In this document: piece by piece, positions 44,556 through 52,678 of the stretch
Layout: each line of letters begins with the position of its first letter
Position numbering within the stretch: position 1 is the stretch's first letter
Source of the DNA: Tautonia rosea
GTDB taxonomy: Bacteria > Planctomycetota > Planctomycetia > Isosphaerales > Isosphaeraceae
Direction: 5' to 3'
Assembly (NCBI RefSeq): GCF_012958305.1
Contig: NZ_JABBYO010000010.1
Location: forward strand, 174,023 to 238,022
Length of the DNA stretch: 64,000 bases
Notes under the pieces: generated by a model
Database searches by the model: none
What the model saw: only the letters and a program-made list of their open reading frames with translations
What the model was told of the DNA's origin: nothing
Translations under genes and position numbers: made by a program

Positions 44556-45545
44556 TCAGGATCGGGGCAGACCATGTGCTCGGCCCGTGCGGCGGGCGAG
44601 GTAGTCGAGCAAGATGCGTTCGGGAGGCTCGGAGGTCGGGGCGTACTGGTAGTCGGCCCTCATGCCCAGCAGTCGCTCCCGGAGCAATCGGCAGTGCGTC
44701 TGGAATCGCTCCAGGTAGGTCCGTCGCAGGCTCGACGGGTCGACCCGCATGGCCCGGCCGCTCACCTCCAGATCCTGGAACCGGACGGGTCCGGCGAAGT
44801 CGAACGATTCTTCCTCAGGCGCAAGGATCTGGAAGAACAGAACCTCATGATGCCGATGCCTGAGGTGCCGGAGTGACTGGCAAAGCGCATCGAGGTCATC
44901 CAGCCCATCGGAAAAGATCACGATCAAGCCTCGCCGTCGAATCCGCTCGGCCAGAGCGTGCAAAACCCGGTGCAACGGTGCCTCTCCGCCCGGCGTCGCC
45001 TGCTCCATCGCCCGGCAAAGGACCGAGAAGTGCCCCGGAGCCGATCGCGCCGGAATCATCGACCGCACCTCGCCGTCGAACGTCACCAGCCCCACCGCAT
45101 CGCGCTGACGAATCATCAAGTAGGCCAGTGATGCCGCCAGCCGCCTCGCCTGCTCCAGCTTCGCAATCGTCCGACCAGCAAAGGCCATGCTGCCCGACGT
45201 ATCGAGCACAAGGTACGCTTTCAGATTCGTTTCTTCTTCATATTCGCGGACGTAATACCGATCCGTCTTGCCAAACGCCCGCCAGTCGATATGCCGAATC
45301 TCATCCCCCGGCCCATACGGCCGATGCTCGGCGAACTCGACCGAGAACCCCTTGAACGGGCTCCGGTGCAATCCGCTTACCACCCCCTCGACCACCAGCT
45401 TTGCCAGCAATTCCAGCCTCCCGAACCGCGCCAGCGCTTCGGGATCGAGGTCGGCCGTCGGGTCGGGAGGCGTGTTCGGGGGCATGGGGTGATCCGGGAG
45501 AGGTCGAAGCAGGCTCAGAACCAGTCCGAGCGATTTATCGAGCAC
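44556..45545 (-). CDS. DUF58 VWA-like protein, MoxR partner
   Basis: A 329-aa protein. The DUF58 core is [20 protein letters not shown] (about 62-81) and [20 protein letters not shown], followed by the VWA-like [14 protein letters not shown] (about 112-120) and [15 protein letters not shown] (about 206). GTG 45545 overlaps the end of the moxR gene by 11 nt; ATG 45485 is an alternative that removes 20 residues but has no SD. MoxR/DUF58 pairs act as ATPase and metal-ion-dependent client adaptor, often in envelope complex assembly. No separate BatA-type membrane VWA gene is adjacent; the next gene is the TPR-peptidase. Confidence 0.93.
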   Translation of the reverse strand: MLDKSLGLVLSLLRPLPDHPMPPNTPPDPTADLDPEALARFGRLELLAKLVVEGVVSGLHRSPFKGFSVEFAEHRPYGPGDEIRHIDWRAFGKTDRYYVREYEEETNLKAYLVLDTSGSMAFAGRTIAKLEQARRLAASLAYLMIRQRDAVGLVTFDGEVRSMIPARSAPGHFSVLCRAMEQATPGGEAPLHRVLHALAERIRRRGLIVIFSDGLDDLDALCQSLRHLRHRHHEVLFFQILAPEEESFDFAGPVRFQDLEVSGRAMRVDPSSLRRTYLERFQTHCRLLRERLLGMRADYQYAPTSEPPERILLDYLARRTGRAHGLPRS

Positions 45546-46605
45546 CCGTCAGCCGATCGGCCGCGGTTGCCAGCGGGTTGGGCACGTCGTCGAGCAACTG
45601 GCCGATCACGCGGTCGGCGTCGATCCCCTCGGCCTCGGCGTGGAAGGTGGTGACGATCCGGTGCCGCAAGACGGGACGAGCGACGGCGTTCACGTCGTCG
45701 ATGCCGGCCGCGAACCGGCCATGCAAGACGGCTCGGGCCTTGGCGCAAAGGATGAGCGCCTGACCTGCCCTCGGGCCGGCTCCCCACGAAACATTCGTGC
45801 GGACAAACGCCGTGGCCTCGGGCTGGTCGGGACGACTCGCGCGGACAAGGTCGCGGGCGTAGCGGAAGACGTGGTCGGGAACGGGCACCCGTCGCACAAG
45901 GCGTTGCAGCGTCAATATCGTGTCGGCCGTCAGGAAGGCTTCGGGGTCGGGGCTGGGCTCTCCGGTCGTCCGTCGGAGAATTTCCAGCTCCTCATCGGGG
46001 GTCGGATACGGCACGCGAACGTTGAGCATAAAGCGGTCGAGCTGGGCCTCGGGCAAGGGATACGTCCCTTCCTGCTCGATCGGGTTCTGCGTGGCCAGGA
46101 CGAAGAACGGGTCGGGCAGGTCGAACGTCTGCCCCCCGGCCGAAACGTGCCGCTCCTGCATCGCTTCGAGCAGGGCCGCCTGTGTTTTCGGAGGCGTCCG
46201 GTTCACCTCGTCGGCCAGTACCACGTTGGCAAACAACGGACCCCGAATGAACACAAAATGCCTGCGACCCGTCTCGGGGTCGTCCTGCAGAATATCGGTC
46301 CCGGTGATGTCCGAGGGCATCATGTCCGGCGTGAACTGAATCCTCCGGAAGCTCAGATGCAAGATCTTCGCCACCGTCCCCACAAGCAACGTCTTGGCCA
46401 GCCCCGGGACGCCCACGAGCAACACATGCCCCTTTGCGAACAGGCTGATCAGTAACTGCTCGACCACCTCATCCTGGCCGATGATCACCTTGGCGATCTC
46501 CGATCGCATCGTCCGATACGACTCGGCCAGGTCGGCCAGCGCGGCCAGGTCGTCGGGCTTCTCAGAGGAAGGAGATAGGGAAGGGGAAGGCTCGGGCTCG
46601 GGCAT
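45535..46605 (-). CDS. MoxR-family AAA+ ATPase
   Basis: A 356-aa AAA+ ATPase. After a Pro/Ser-rich start, motifs are [12 protein letters not shown] (41-52), Walker A GVPGLAKT (65-72), Walker [10 protein letters not shown] (128-136), sensor 1 [20 protein letters not shown] (about 168-187) with LDRFM, and a C-terminal lid domain ending [12 protein letters not shown]. This is the APE2220/MRP-type chaperone ATPase that acts with VWA proteins. It overlaps the DUF58 gene downstream by 11 nt, so the two are translationally coupled. Confidence 0.95.
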   Translation of the reverse strand: MPEPEPSPSLSPSSEKPDDLAALADLAESYRTMRSEIAKVIIGQDEVVEQLLISLFAKGHVLLVGVPGLAKTLLVGTVAKILHLSFRRIQFTPDMMPSDITGTDILQDDPETGRRHFVFIRGPLFANVVLADEVNRTPPKTQAALLEAMQERHVSAGGQTFDLPDPFFVLATQNPIEQEGTYPLPEAQLDRFMLNVRVPYPTPDEELEILRRTTGEPSPDPEAFLTADTILTLQRLVRRVPVPDHVFRYARDLVRASRPDQPEATAFVRTNVSWGAGPRAGQALILCAKARAVLHGRFAAGIDDVNAVARPVLRHRIVTTFHAEAEGIDADRVIGQLLDDVPNPLATAADRLTGAR

Positions 46606-46758
46606 GACGGTCAGGTCCTTCGTTCACTTCGCCGCTCCAACCGCGTTCGGCTGGCACCTGGCAGGACAATCGCACCAGCGTCCCAGCCCCCGGCGCACGC
46701 GTCAAGGCAGCGCCCTGCCCCGGCCTTGCCAGGAATGCGCCGTCCAGACCACTCGGTG

Positions 46759-49700
46759 TCACGCGGTCGCCGAAACGGCCGAACGTTCCAGCCGATGCAG
46801 GAACAACACCTCGGGCGGCAGCTTCGATTGGGCCAGCTCCACCAGATGCTCGTGATGCGTGAAAAACAACACCTGCGTCCGCTTCGACAGCTCTCCCAGG
46901 GCGCGAAGCGCTGCGGCGGAGCGCTCATCATCAAAGTTCAAGAGAATGTCGTCGGCGATCAAGGGAATCGGCTCGTGCCGGTCGAGCCATCCTTCCAGGC
47001 TCGCCAGGCGAAGGGCCAGGTAAAGCTGGTCGCAACTGCCGTCGCTCATCGCCGACACCCCCACTCGCAGACCGTTCCGCACGCCGAGCAAGACGGGCCT
47101 CCCCTGGTCATCCTCGTCGAAGTCAAGCCCCTGGAACGAACCGCAGGTCAGCTCGGCGAACAGCTCGCCGGCGCGGCGGATGACCGGCCCTTGGTGCTCC
47201 TCGCGGAACTGCTCGATTCCCCGGTGCAGCAGCTCGGCGGCGATCCGCAGCGCCGCGTAGTCCTCCACCTTCGACCGCAGCTCGGCCAGCAGCGACTGCG
47301 TCCGCTCGGCCGCCAATGCCGCATCGTCTCCCCCCTGTTGCGATCGCAGCCACTCCCGCTCGCCGCCGATCGTCTGATCCAGGCTCGATCGTTGCTCCTC
47401 GATCGTCTCCAGCTCCGCTTCCAGTTCCTGAAGTCGCAGATCAATCGCATCCGCATCAATCGATTTCACCTCGGCGATGAACTCCTCCAGCGAGGCCCCT
47501 GCGCTCAAGTCTCGGATCTGATCGTCCACGCGGCGCAGTTCGCGTTCCACCCTCGACCGCTCGGCGGCTCTTGCCTCGGCCTCGGGCAGTTCGTCGGCCG
47601 ATGCGCAGCGGGCTTCCTGACAAAGCGCCTCAAGCCGAGCCTGTTCGTGAAGAATCGTTTGCTCGGCCGATCGAAGCTTCGCGACCACGGCTTCAAGATT
47701 CTGCCGGGTCGTTTCCCAATGCTTACGCCGGTCCCTTGCCTCGCCAAGCCGGCGGTACAGCTCGGCCACAGTCGTTTCGACCGGCCGCTCAACCAGATCA
47801 AGGGCGATCGCCTGGCAGACCCCGGCGACGTCCTGGGCAAATTCCCTGGCGTCGCGGTCAATCCCTTCAATCCGGGCCTTGAACCCTCGGGCGTTCTCCA
47901 GGTGGCCGAACAGGGCGTCAATCCGATCCAGAAACGAGTCGGCTTGAGCCGGAGTCGCTTCGGGTTCGAGCCCGATTCGGGCCATCAACGGACCCCATCG
48001 GCCGTGCCATTGCTCACGATGTCGGGTCGATTCCAAGAGCCTCCGCTCGGCCTCGTCCCGTTCGCGGCGGGCGTGCTGGACGTTTTTCTCCACCTCCTTG
48101 CGCCGCGTCCGACGCTCCTCGACCTCGGCAATCACGGCCTCGGCGTGCTCCAGCCGATCGGCCAGCGCCTCGGTCTCGCTCCCCTTCGCCTCCAAGCCCG
48201 CCGGCAAGGCCGAGGCGATCGCCTCCCGATGCTCGTTGATGGTGCGTTGAAGGGATTCGATCTGCTCGTCCCGCAGCCGGAACGCCTCTCCAGCCTCCAC
48301 AATCGCCTCGCGGCGGCGGAGCCAACCGCGCAGTTCTTCCGGGCCAAGTGGAGTCGGCAGCCCGAGCGATCGGAGCCGCTCGGCCCACCGTTGCCGGAGG
48401 CGTTCCAGAGCCTCCGACTCGCGTTCCCTCGCCTCCCGGAGATCAGCCCGGCGGCCTTCGAGCGTCTCTCGCTGCGCATGATGATGGGCCAGGGTCGCGG
48501 CCCGATCAGCCTCGCGGCGGAGCCGGTCGGCCTGTTCATCTGCCCGCAACAGGCTACGCTCGAAGGCCCCGTCGAGCGCTCCTCCCGGCGCGAACTCGGC
48601 GATAAACGCAGCCGTGTCGTCTCCCGGCGCGGCCCGATCGATCCACGAGCGCCGGACTAGCTGCCAGCCCTTGTCACGACGGAATCGGGCCTCGGCCAGA
48701 TCGGCCTCGGTCGGCACGTCTTGTTCGAGCGTCAAGGTGCGAATCTGAACCTCGACCGCCTCCAGATCCCGCGTCAGGGTCGCCAGATCGCGATCACCTT
48801 GCTGGAGCCGCTGCCCATGCACGGTGATCGCCTGCAACGCCTCGGCAATCGTCTCCTCAAGCGGCGGCCGAAGCTGGGCCAGCTCCTCAAGTGAACCGTC
48901 CCAGTGGGGCAAGCCTTGAAGCGCCCGCTGCAGGCTCCGCTCCTCCTGCTCGCGAGCCGACTGCCAGGCCCGCAACTCCTCCTCCGGATCACCGAGCTTC
49001 CGGCACCGTTGAACCACCCGGCGCAGCGGGGTGATCTCCGGCTCCGGACCAATCGTGTTGAGGTCTTCGGTCAATTCCCCCAGGCGAGCCTTCTGCGACT
49101 CGAACGCCTGCCGATGGCGGTCGAGGCTGGTTTCAATCGACGCATGTTCGCGCCCGAGTTCGCGGATCAGCTCCGGCTCGTCCCCTCGGAGCCGAAGCGC
49201 CGCGGCCTGCTCCAGATCCCGAGGCTTCCCCAGCTCCACCAGCAGATTCCGCGCGAAATGCTCGTCGCTCGTCTGCCTCGACCGCAGGTCGGGCCGGTCG
49301 TGCTGCCCCTTCAGGTACGCTCCCAGCCGCTGGTGAAGCGACTCGATGGTCTCCCCGTGCGCGAGCAAGTCATCGGGAACGGCGATCGCGTCAAGTGAAG
49401 CGGTCAGCTCATCACGATCCGCCTTCGCCTGTTCGGCCAGCGCCAGGGCTCGGGTCAGCGACTCTCGGGCCGATCGGTGCCGCTCGGCAAAGTCGTCGGC
49501 AAGCGGGACGACATGGGCCAATCCTTCGAACCGCGTGAGCAGCTCGTCTCGTTCGGCGATCGGCTTCAACGCGCTTTGAATGCGCACCAGCCGGTTCCGG
49601 GCTCGCGAGCGATCCTGGCGAGCGAGGTCGTACTCCTCCTTCGCCCGCATCGCATCGCGCAGCCCCTCGTGATGCCGGTTCCACTCGTCGCTCGGCAGTT

Positions 49701-50304
49701 GCGACTCCTGAACCTGCTTGCGCAACGCCGTCAGTTCCGAGAGCAAGCGGTTGATCTCAGGAATCTGGCCCTTCGGCTTGAACAGACTCTCAAGTTCCTT
49801 TTGAAGCGTTCCGGTTGCCGCTTTCAGGCCCGTCAGGCCCGATCCGGCCGCAAAGAGCAGCTGACCGACCTGCCCCTCCCCTTCCAAGATCGCCTTGCCC
49901 CCCTTCACGAGCCGTTCGTGGTCGATCCCGAAGAGCGCCTCGAAAGTCTCCGCATCGACCCCGCCGAGAAAGCGATCAAGCGTTTCGCCCTCAATGGTCG
50001 TCGCGGGGTCGTCGGATGACGTCAACGCATTCTTGTTCTTTTTTCGACGCTGGAAGGCGAGCACGTTCCCCGCGCGGTCTTCAATCTCGGCCCCAACGCA
50101 CATCTGGTTGTGTTCATGAACAAAGTTGTCACTCGATCGGTGTGGAATGCCGTAAAACAGGTCGTGAATCGCACGCAGGGTCGAGCTTTTCCCGGCCTCG
50201 TTCGGTCCGTGGATCAGATGCAGGCCGAACGATCCGGCCGAAAGATCGAGCGACAGGTCGGTAAACGGCCCAAAGGCCAGGAGGTCGAGGCGTCGGAGTC
50301 TCAT
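46759..50304 (-). CDS. YhaN-like AAA/SMC-type ATPase (SbcC-like)
   Basis: A 1,181-aa SMC/Rad50-type protein of the YhaN family. Walker A IHGPNEAGKSS (31-41) is followed by FVHEHNQMCVGAEIEDRAGN and FGIDHERLVKGGKAILEGEG typical of YhaN. Long Arg/Glu-rich coiled coils occupy about 200-1,000, and no CxxC zinc hook is apparent at the centre, unlike SbcC/Rad50. The C-terminal ABC half has SDGSCDQLYLALRLASLEGW (signature helix) and Walker B IPLIADDILLNFDD, then FFTHHEHLV. It pairs with the nuclease encoded just upstream (4-bp overlap) and probably acts in DNA end processing. Codon-coupled translation implies a stoichiometric complex. Confidence 0.92.
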   Translation of the reverse strand: MRLRRLDLLAFGPFTDLSLDLSAGSFGLHLIHGPNEAGKSSTLRAIHDLFYGIPHRSSDNFVHEHNQMCVGAEIEDRAGNVLAFQRRKKNKNALTSSDDPATTIEGETLDRFLGGVDAETFEALFGIDHERLVKGGKAILEGEGQVGQLLFAAGSGLTGLKAATGTLQKELESLFKPKGQIPEINRLLSELTALRKQVQESQLPSDEWNRHHEGLRDAMRAKEEYDLARQDRSRARNRLVRIQSALKPIAERDELLTRFEGLAHVVPLADDFAERHRSARESLTRALALAEQAKADRDELTASLDAIAVPDDLLAHGETIESLHQRLGAYLKGQHDRPDLRSRQTSDEHFARNLLVELGKPRDLEQAAALRLRGDEPELIRELGREHASIETSLDRHRQAFESQKARLGELTEDLNTIGPEPEITPLRRVVQRCRKLGDPEEELRAWQSAREQEERSLQRALQGLPHWDGSLEELAQLRPPLEETIAEALQAITVHGQRLQQGDRDLATLTRDLEAVEVQIRTLTLEQDVPTEADLAEARFRRDKGWQLVRRSWIDRAAPGDDTAAFIAEFAPGGALDGAFERSLLRADEQADRLRREADRAATLAHHHAQRETLEGRRADLREARERESEALERLRQRWAERLRSLGLPTPLGPEELRGWLRRREAIVEAGEAFRLRDEQIESLQRTINEHREAIASALPAGLEAKGSETEALADRLEHAEAVIAEVEERRTRRKEVEKNVQHARRERDEAERRLLESTRHREQWHGRWGPLMARIGLEPEATPAQADSFLDRIDALFGHLENARGFKARIEGIDRDAREFAQDVAGVCQAIALDLVERPVETTVAELYRRLGEARDRRKHWETTRQNLEAVVAKLRSAEQTILHEQARLEALCQEARCASADELPEAEARAAERSRVERELRRVDDQIRDLSAGASLEEFIAEVKSIDADAIDLRLQELEAELETIEEQRSSLDQTIGGEREWLRSQQGGDDAALAAERTQSLLAELRSKVEDYAALRIAAELLHRGIEQFREEHQGPVIRRAGELFAELTCGSFQGLDFDEDDQGRPVLLGVRNGLRVGVSAMSDGSCDQLYLALRLASLEGWLDRHEPIPLIADDILLNFDDERSAAALRALGELSKRTQVLFFTHHEHLVELAQSKLPPEVLFLHRLERSAVSATA

Positions 50305-51572
50305 GAGTGCGGCTCGTTCGCGGCGCGGAGCCGGTGCAAGAGGAGCGGCCCGGCCCGGTCGAGCATCTCGCGGAGCCAGTCCGGGTCGTCGAGGCTCAAT
50401 GGGTCGTCGCCGGTCGTGAATTCCGAGGGGAGCTTGCGCCTCAGGTCCGCCAGCCGATCGCCCAGGTCTCGCAGCGCCTGATCGTCGCTGCGGTACGAAT
50501 CGACCAGGCTCATCAAGGCGTCGATCGGGCCGTCGCCGTCCCGCTCCGAAGCCCGCAGCAAGGGCCGGGTCGAGAGCTTCACCCGCTCGATCCAGAGCCG
50601 ATCACCGTCGATCGACAAGCCCTCGGCCCGAATCTCATTGATCCACCGGGCGCGATCGGCCACAAACGCCTCGTGCCAACGACTCGCCCCCAGCACCCGG
50701 ACCCGCACCGCCAGCAAGCGGTCGGGGTCGTCCTCCTCGTCGAGCAGGCGGTGCAGTTCCTGATCGACCAGGGCGAGCAGATCGCTCGGCCGCTCCAGGT
50801 CCGAGGCGTCCAGATCGCAAACCTCCCAGCGCATCACATCGAGCCGGTGGAACGTCGATCGCGGCTCCTGGCCCGGCTCCAGATCGACGATCAGGCACCC
50901 TTTCGGCCCCGTCTCGCGGATGTGCCGCCCTTGCAGGTTGCCCGGGAAGACGATCGACGGATCCCCCGCCACGTCGTGCCTCAGATGAATATGACCGAGC
51001 GCCCAGTAGTCATACCCCTTCGCCCGCAACCCTTCAACCGAGCACGGTGCGTAGCGTTCGTGCCCCTCGGCCCCGGCCACGCAGGTGTGCAGCATGCCGA
51101 TGTTCAGACACCCGCCGGTCGGCGCCGGGTATCGGGCAGAAAGATCCTGCGTGACTGCCGCCGTGGCAAACCCCTGGCCGTGAATCATCACGTCCAGCTC
51201 GCTCAGGGGAATTGTCTGCGGTTTGTCGGTGTCGAGCATCGTGATCCCCTCGGGCAGCGAGAGGGACCGGGTCATCTTGTTCTGCGCATCGTGGTTGCCC
51301 GCGATGATGAAGACCGGAATCTTCGCATCAATGAGCGCTTCGAGCGTCTTGCGAAGAAACAGCCCCGTGTTGTAATCACGCCAGGTCCCGTCGTAGAGGT
51401 CGCCGGCAATCAGGACGAAATCAACCCGCTGCTCAATCGCCAGCTCCACCATGCGCTTCAAGGCCCGCCGCGTGCTCGACCGTAGCCGATCGATCGGCGC
51501 GCCGTCATACCGCTCCAGCCCGCACATCGGACTGTCGAGGTGGATGTCTGCCGTATGAAGAAACCGAGGCAT
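50301..51572 (-). CDS. YhaO/SbcD-like DNA exonuclease (Mre11 family)
   Basis: A 423-aa calcineurin-like phosphoesterase of the Mre11/SbcD group. Metal motifs: HTADIHLDS (6-14), LIAGDLYDG (54-62), IIAGNHD (89-95), LHTCV for motif IV, and ALGHIHLRHD (about 196). The C-terminal 180 residues form the capping and ATPase-binding region. Its ATGA overlap with the YhaN-like gene (50301-50304) marks an operon in the order nuclease then ATPase. It likely trims DNA ends with the YhaN-like protein. The start ATG 51572 borders the repeat-bearing 1.1-kb gap. Confidence 0.93.
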   Translation of the reverse strand: MPRFLHTADIHLDSPMCGLERYDGAPIDRLRSSTRRALKRMVELAIEQRVDFVLIAGDLYDGTWRDYNTGLFLRKTLEALIDAKIPVFIIAGNHDAQNKMTRSLSLPEGITMLDTDKPQTIPLSELDVMIHGQGFATAAVTQDLSARYPAPTGGCLNIGMLHTCVAGAEGHERYAPCSVEGLRAKGYDYWALGHIHLRHDVAGDPSIVFPGNLQGRHIRETGPKGCLIVDLEPGQEPRSTFHRLDVMRWEVCDLDASDLERPSDLLALVDQELHRLLDEEDDPDRLLAVRVRVLGASRWHEAFVADRARWINEIRAEGLSIDGDRLWIERVKLSTRPLLRASERDGDGPIDALMSLVDSYRSDDQALRDLGDRLADLRRKLPSEFTTGDDPLSLDDPDWLREMLDRAGPLLLHRLRAANEPHS

Positions 51573-52019
51573 AACCAGAATTGCCCGGATTGAAGTGAAT
51601 CTCGTCCCAAGCGGGTGATCCCTCCCGAGAGGCGACCGCGCGCACTCGGTGACATCTGACCATCATGACACGATCTCCCCCTCCGACAAGAGCGATTGCC
51701 GAGCCGACCGTCCCGCCGCCCTCACGACCCCCCCGACCCGCGATCGAGCCATCGGCGCTTCGTCTTCAACTCCGCCAGCCCCGGAACACTCCGTCCTCCC
51801 ATTCCCAAGTTCCTGTGACTACCGCCCTTGAATTTTTCGATGATGTTGTTGTGGACCTTCCCCCTTCCGAACCCCGCACCGCAGCTTGAGCCCTCGACGC
51901 CCGACCGCCAATGCACCCTGCCTCCCCCTGCCCACGATCCGATCTCCCCTCGGGGCCTCTTGCTCCCCCGAGCCCTCAAACGCTCCGCGCATCGCAATCC
52001 CCCCGGCCCGCCGTCGGCG

Positions 52020-52506
52020 CGAAACGAACCCAAGTGCCCGCGCCCAATGCTCGAAACGAACGGGATCAATCGGCGCAAATCCAGAACCGGAAGTCAGAAG
52101 CGTCAATCATGCCAGGCGCACCCGAGGCGCACCCGGCGGCGCACCAATCGCGCACCCGATCCCACCGAAGCCTGGCCTCCACCACTCCAACGAACCCGCC
52201 GCGCCCCTGCCGCGTCTTTCCCGAAACGAAACGGACGAATCGGCGTAACTCCCTCTCAAAAAACAACCTACGGCCGTATTTCTCGGCGCACCAGGTGGCG
52301 CACCGAGCCGCGCACCTGGCAACCGCGAAACCGACCTGCCCCCACCAGCTCCGGGAAGCCTCCCGGCTCGCCGGTTCGTCTTACGCTTTCGTGCGATCAC
52401 GCCTCGGAATCCCGAAACGAAAGCGTCGATTTGACGCAAGTCCCTATCATTTCAGAAAGAGCGTTATTGGCCATCAGCGCACCCGAAGGCGCACCAGAGG
52501 CGCACG
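52020..52506. repeat. Three-unit spaced repeat array in a gene-free 1.1-kb interval
   Basis: The interval 51573-52678 separates two divergent operons and has no believable gene; the plus-strand frame open from 51911 into the PSCyt gene is Arg/Pro-rich noise. Within it CGAAACGAA occurs at 52052, 52222 and 52413, and each time, exactly 63 nt later, a GGCGCACC-like box begins (52115, 52285, 52476). Each first box is followed by two or three more at 11-12-nt steps: 52126, 52138, 52149; 52297, 52309; 52488, 52499. A further CGAAACGAA lies at 52020. Between the elements the units share only a weaker GGCGYAA.TCC stretch. The pattern looks like clustered protein-binding sites on one helix face, or degenerate copies of a small element. 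Confidence 0.7.
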
Positions 52507-52588
52507 AGCCGTTACCACCGAGGGGTTTCCCATCATCGCCCCACCGTTGACCCGAATCGTCCGGCACTCCCGGCCGAAGGCTTCGGAC

Positions 52589-52617
52589 TTGCGACCCGTC
52601 ACCGAGGCTGATACGCT
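52589..52617 (+). promoter_or_regulatory. Candidate promoter of the PSCyt operon
   Basis: TTGCGA (52589-52594) is separated by 17 nt from TACGCT (52612-52617), 62 nt before the gene start. It is a partial match to a sigma70-type promoter and lies just outside the repeat array. Confidence 0.3.
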
Positions 52618-52678
52618 CGTCCAATGGTTGTTAAATAATCTCGTCCCCATCGCCCGGCCCACGCGGGGGAGGCACGCG

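Noticed and set aside
52020..52506. CRISPR array interpretation of the spaced repeats
   Set aside because: The repeated words are only 8-9 nt, the unit lengths differ (170 and 191 nt), and no cas gene is present.
51911..52678. Plus-strand N-terminal extension of the PSCyt gene
   Set aside because: The extension is Arg/Pro/Ser-rich noise covering the repeat array; a strong SD and a signal peptide fix the start at 52679.
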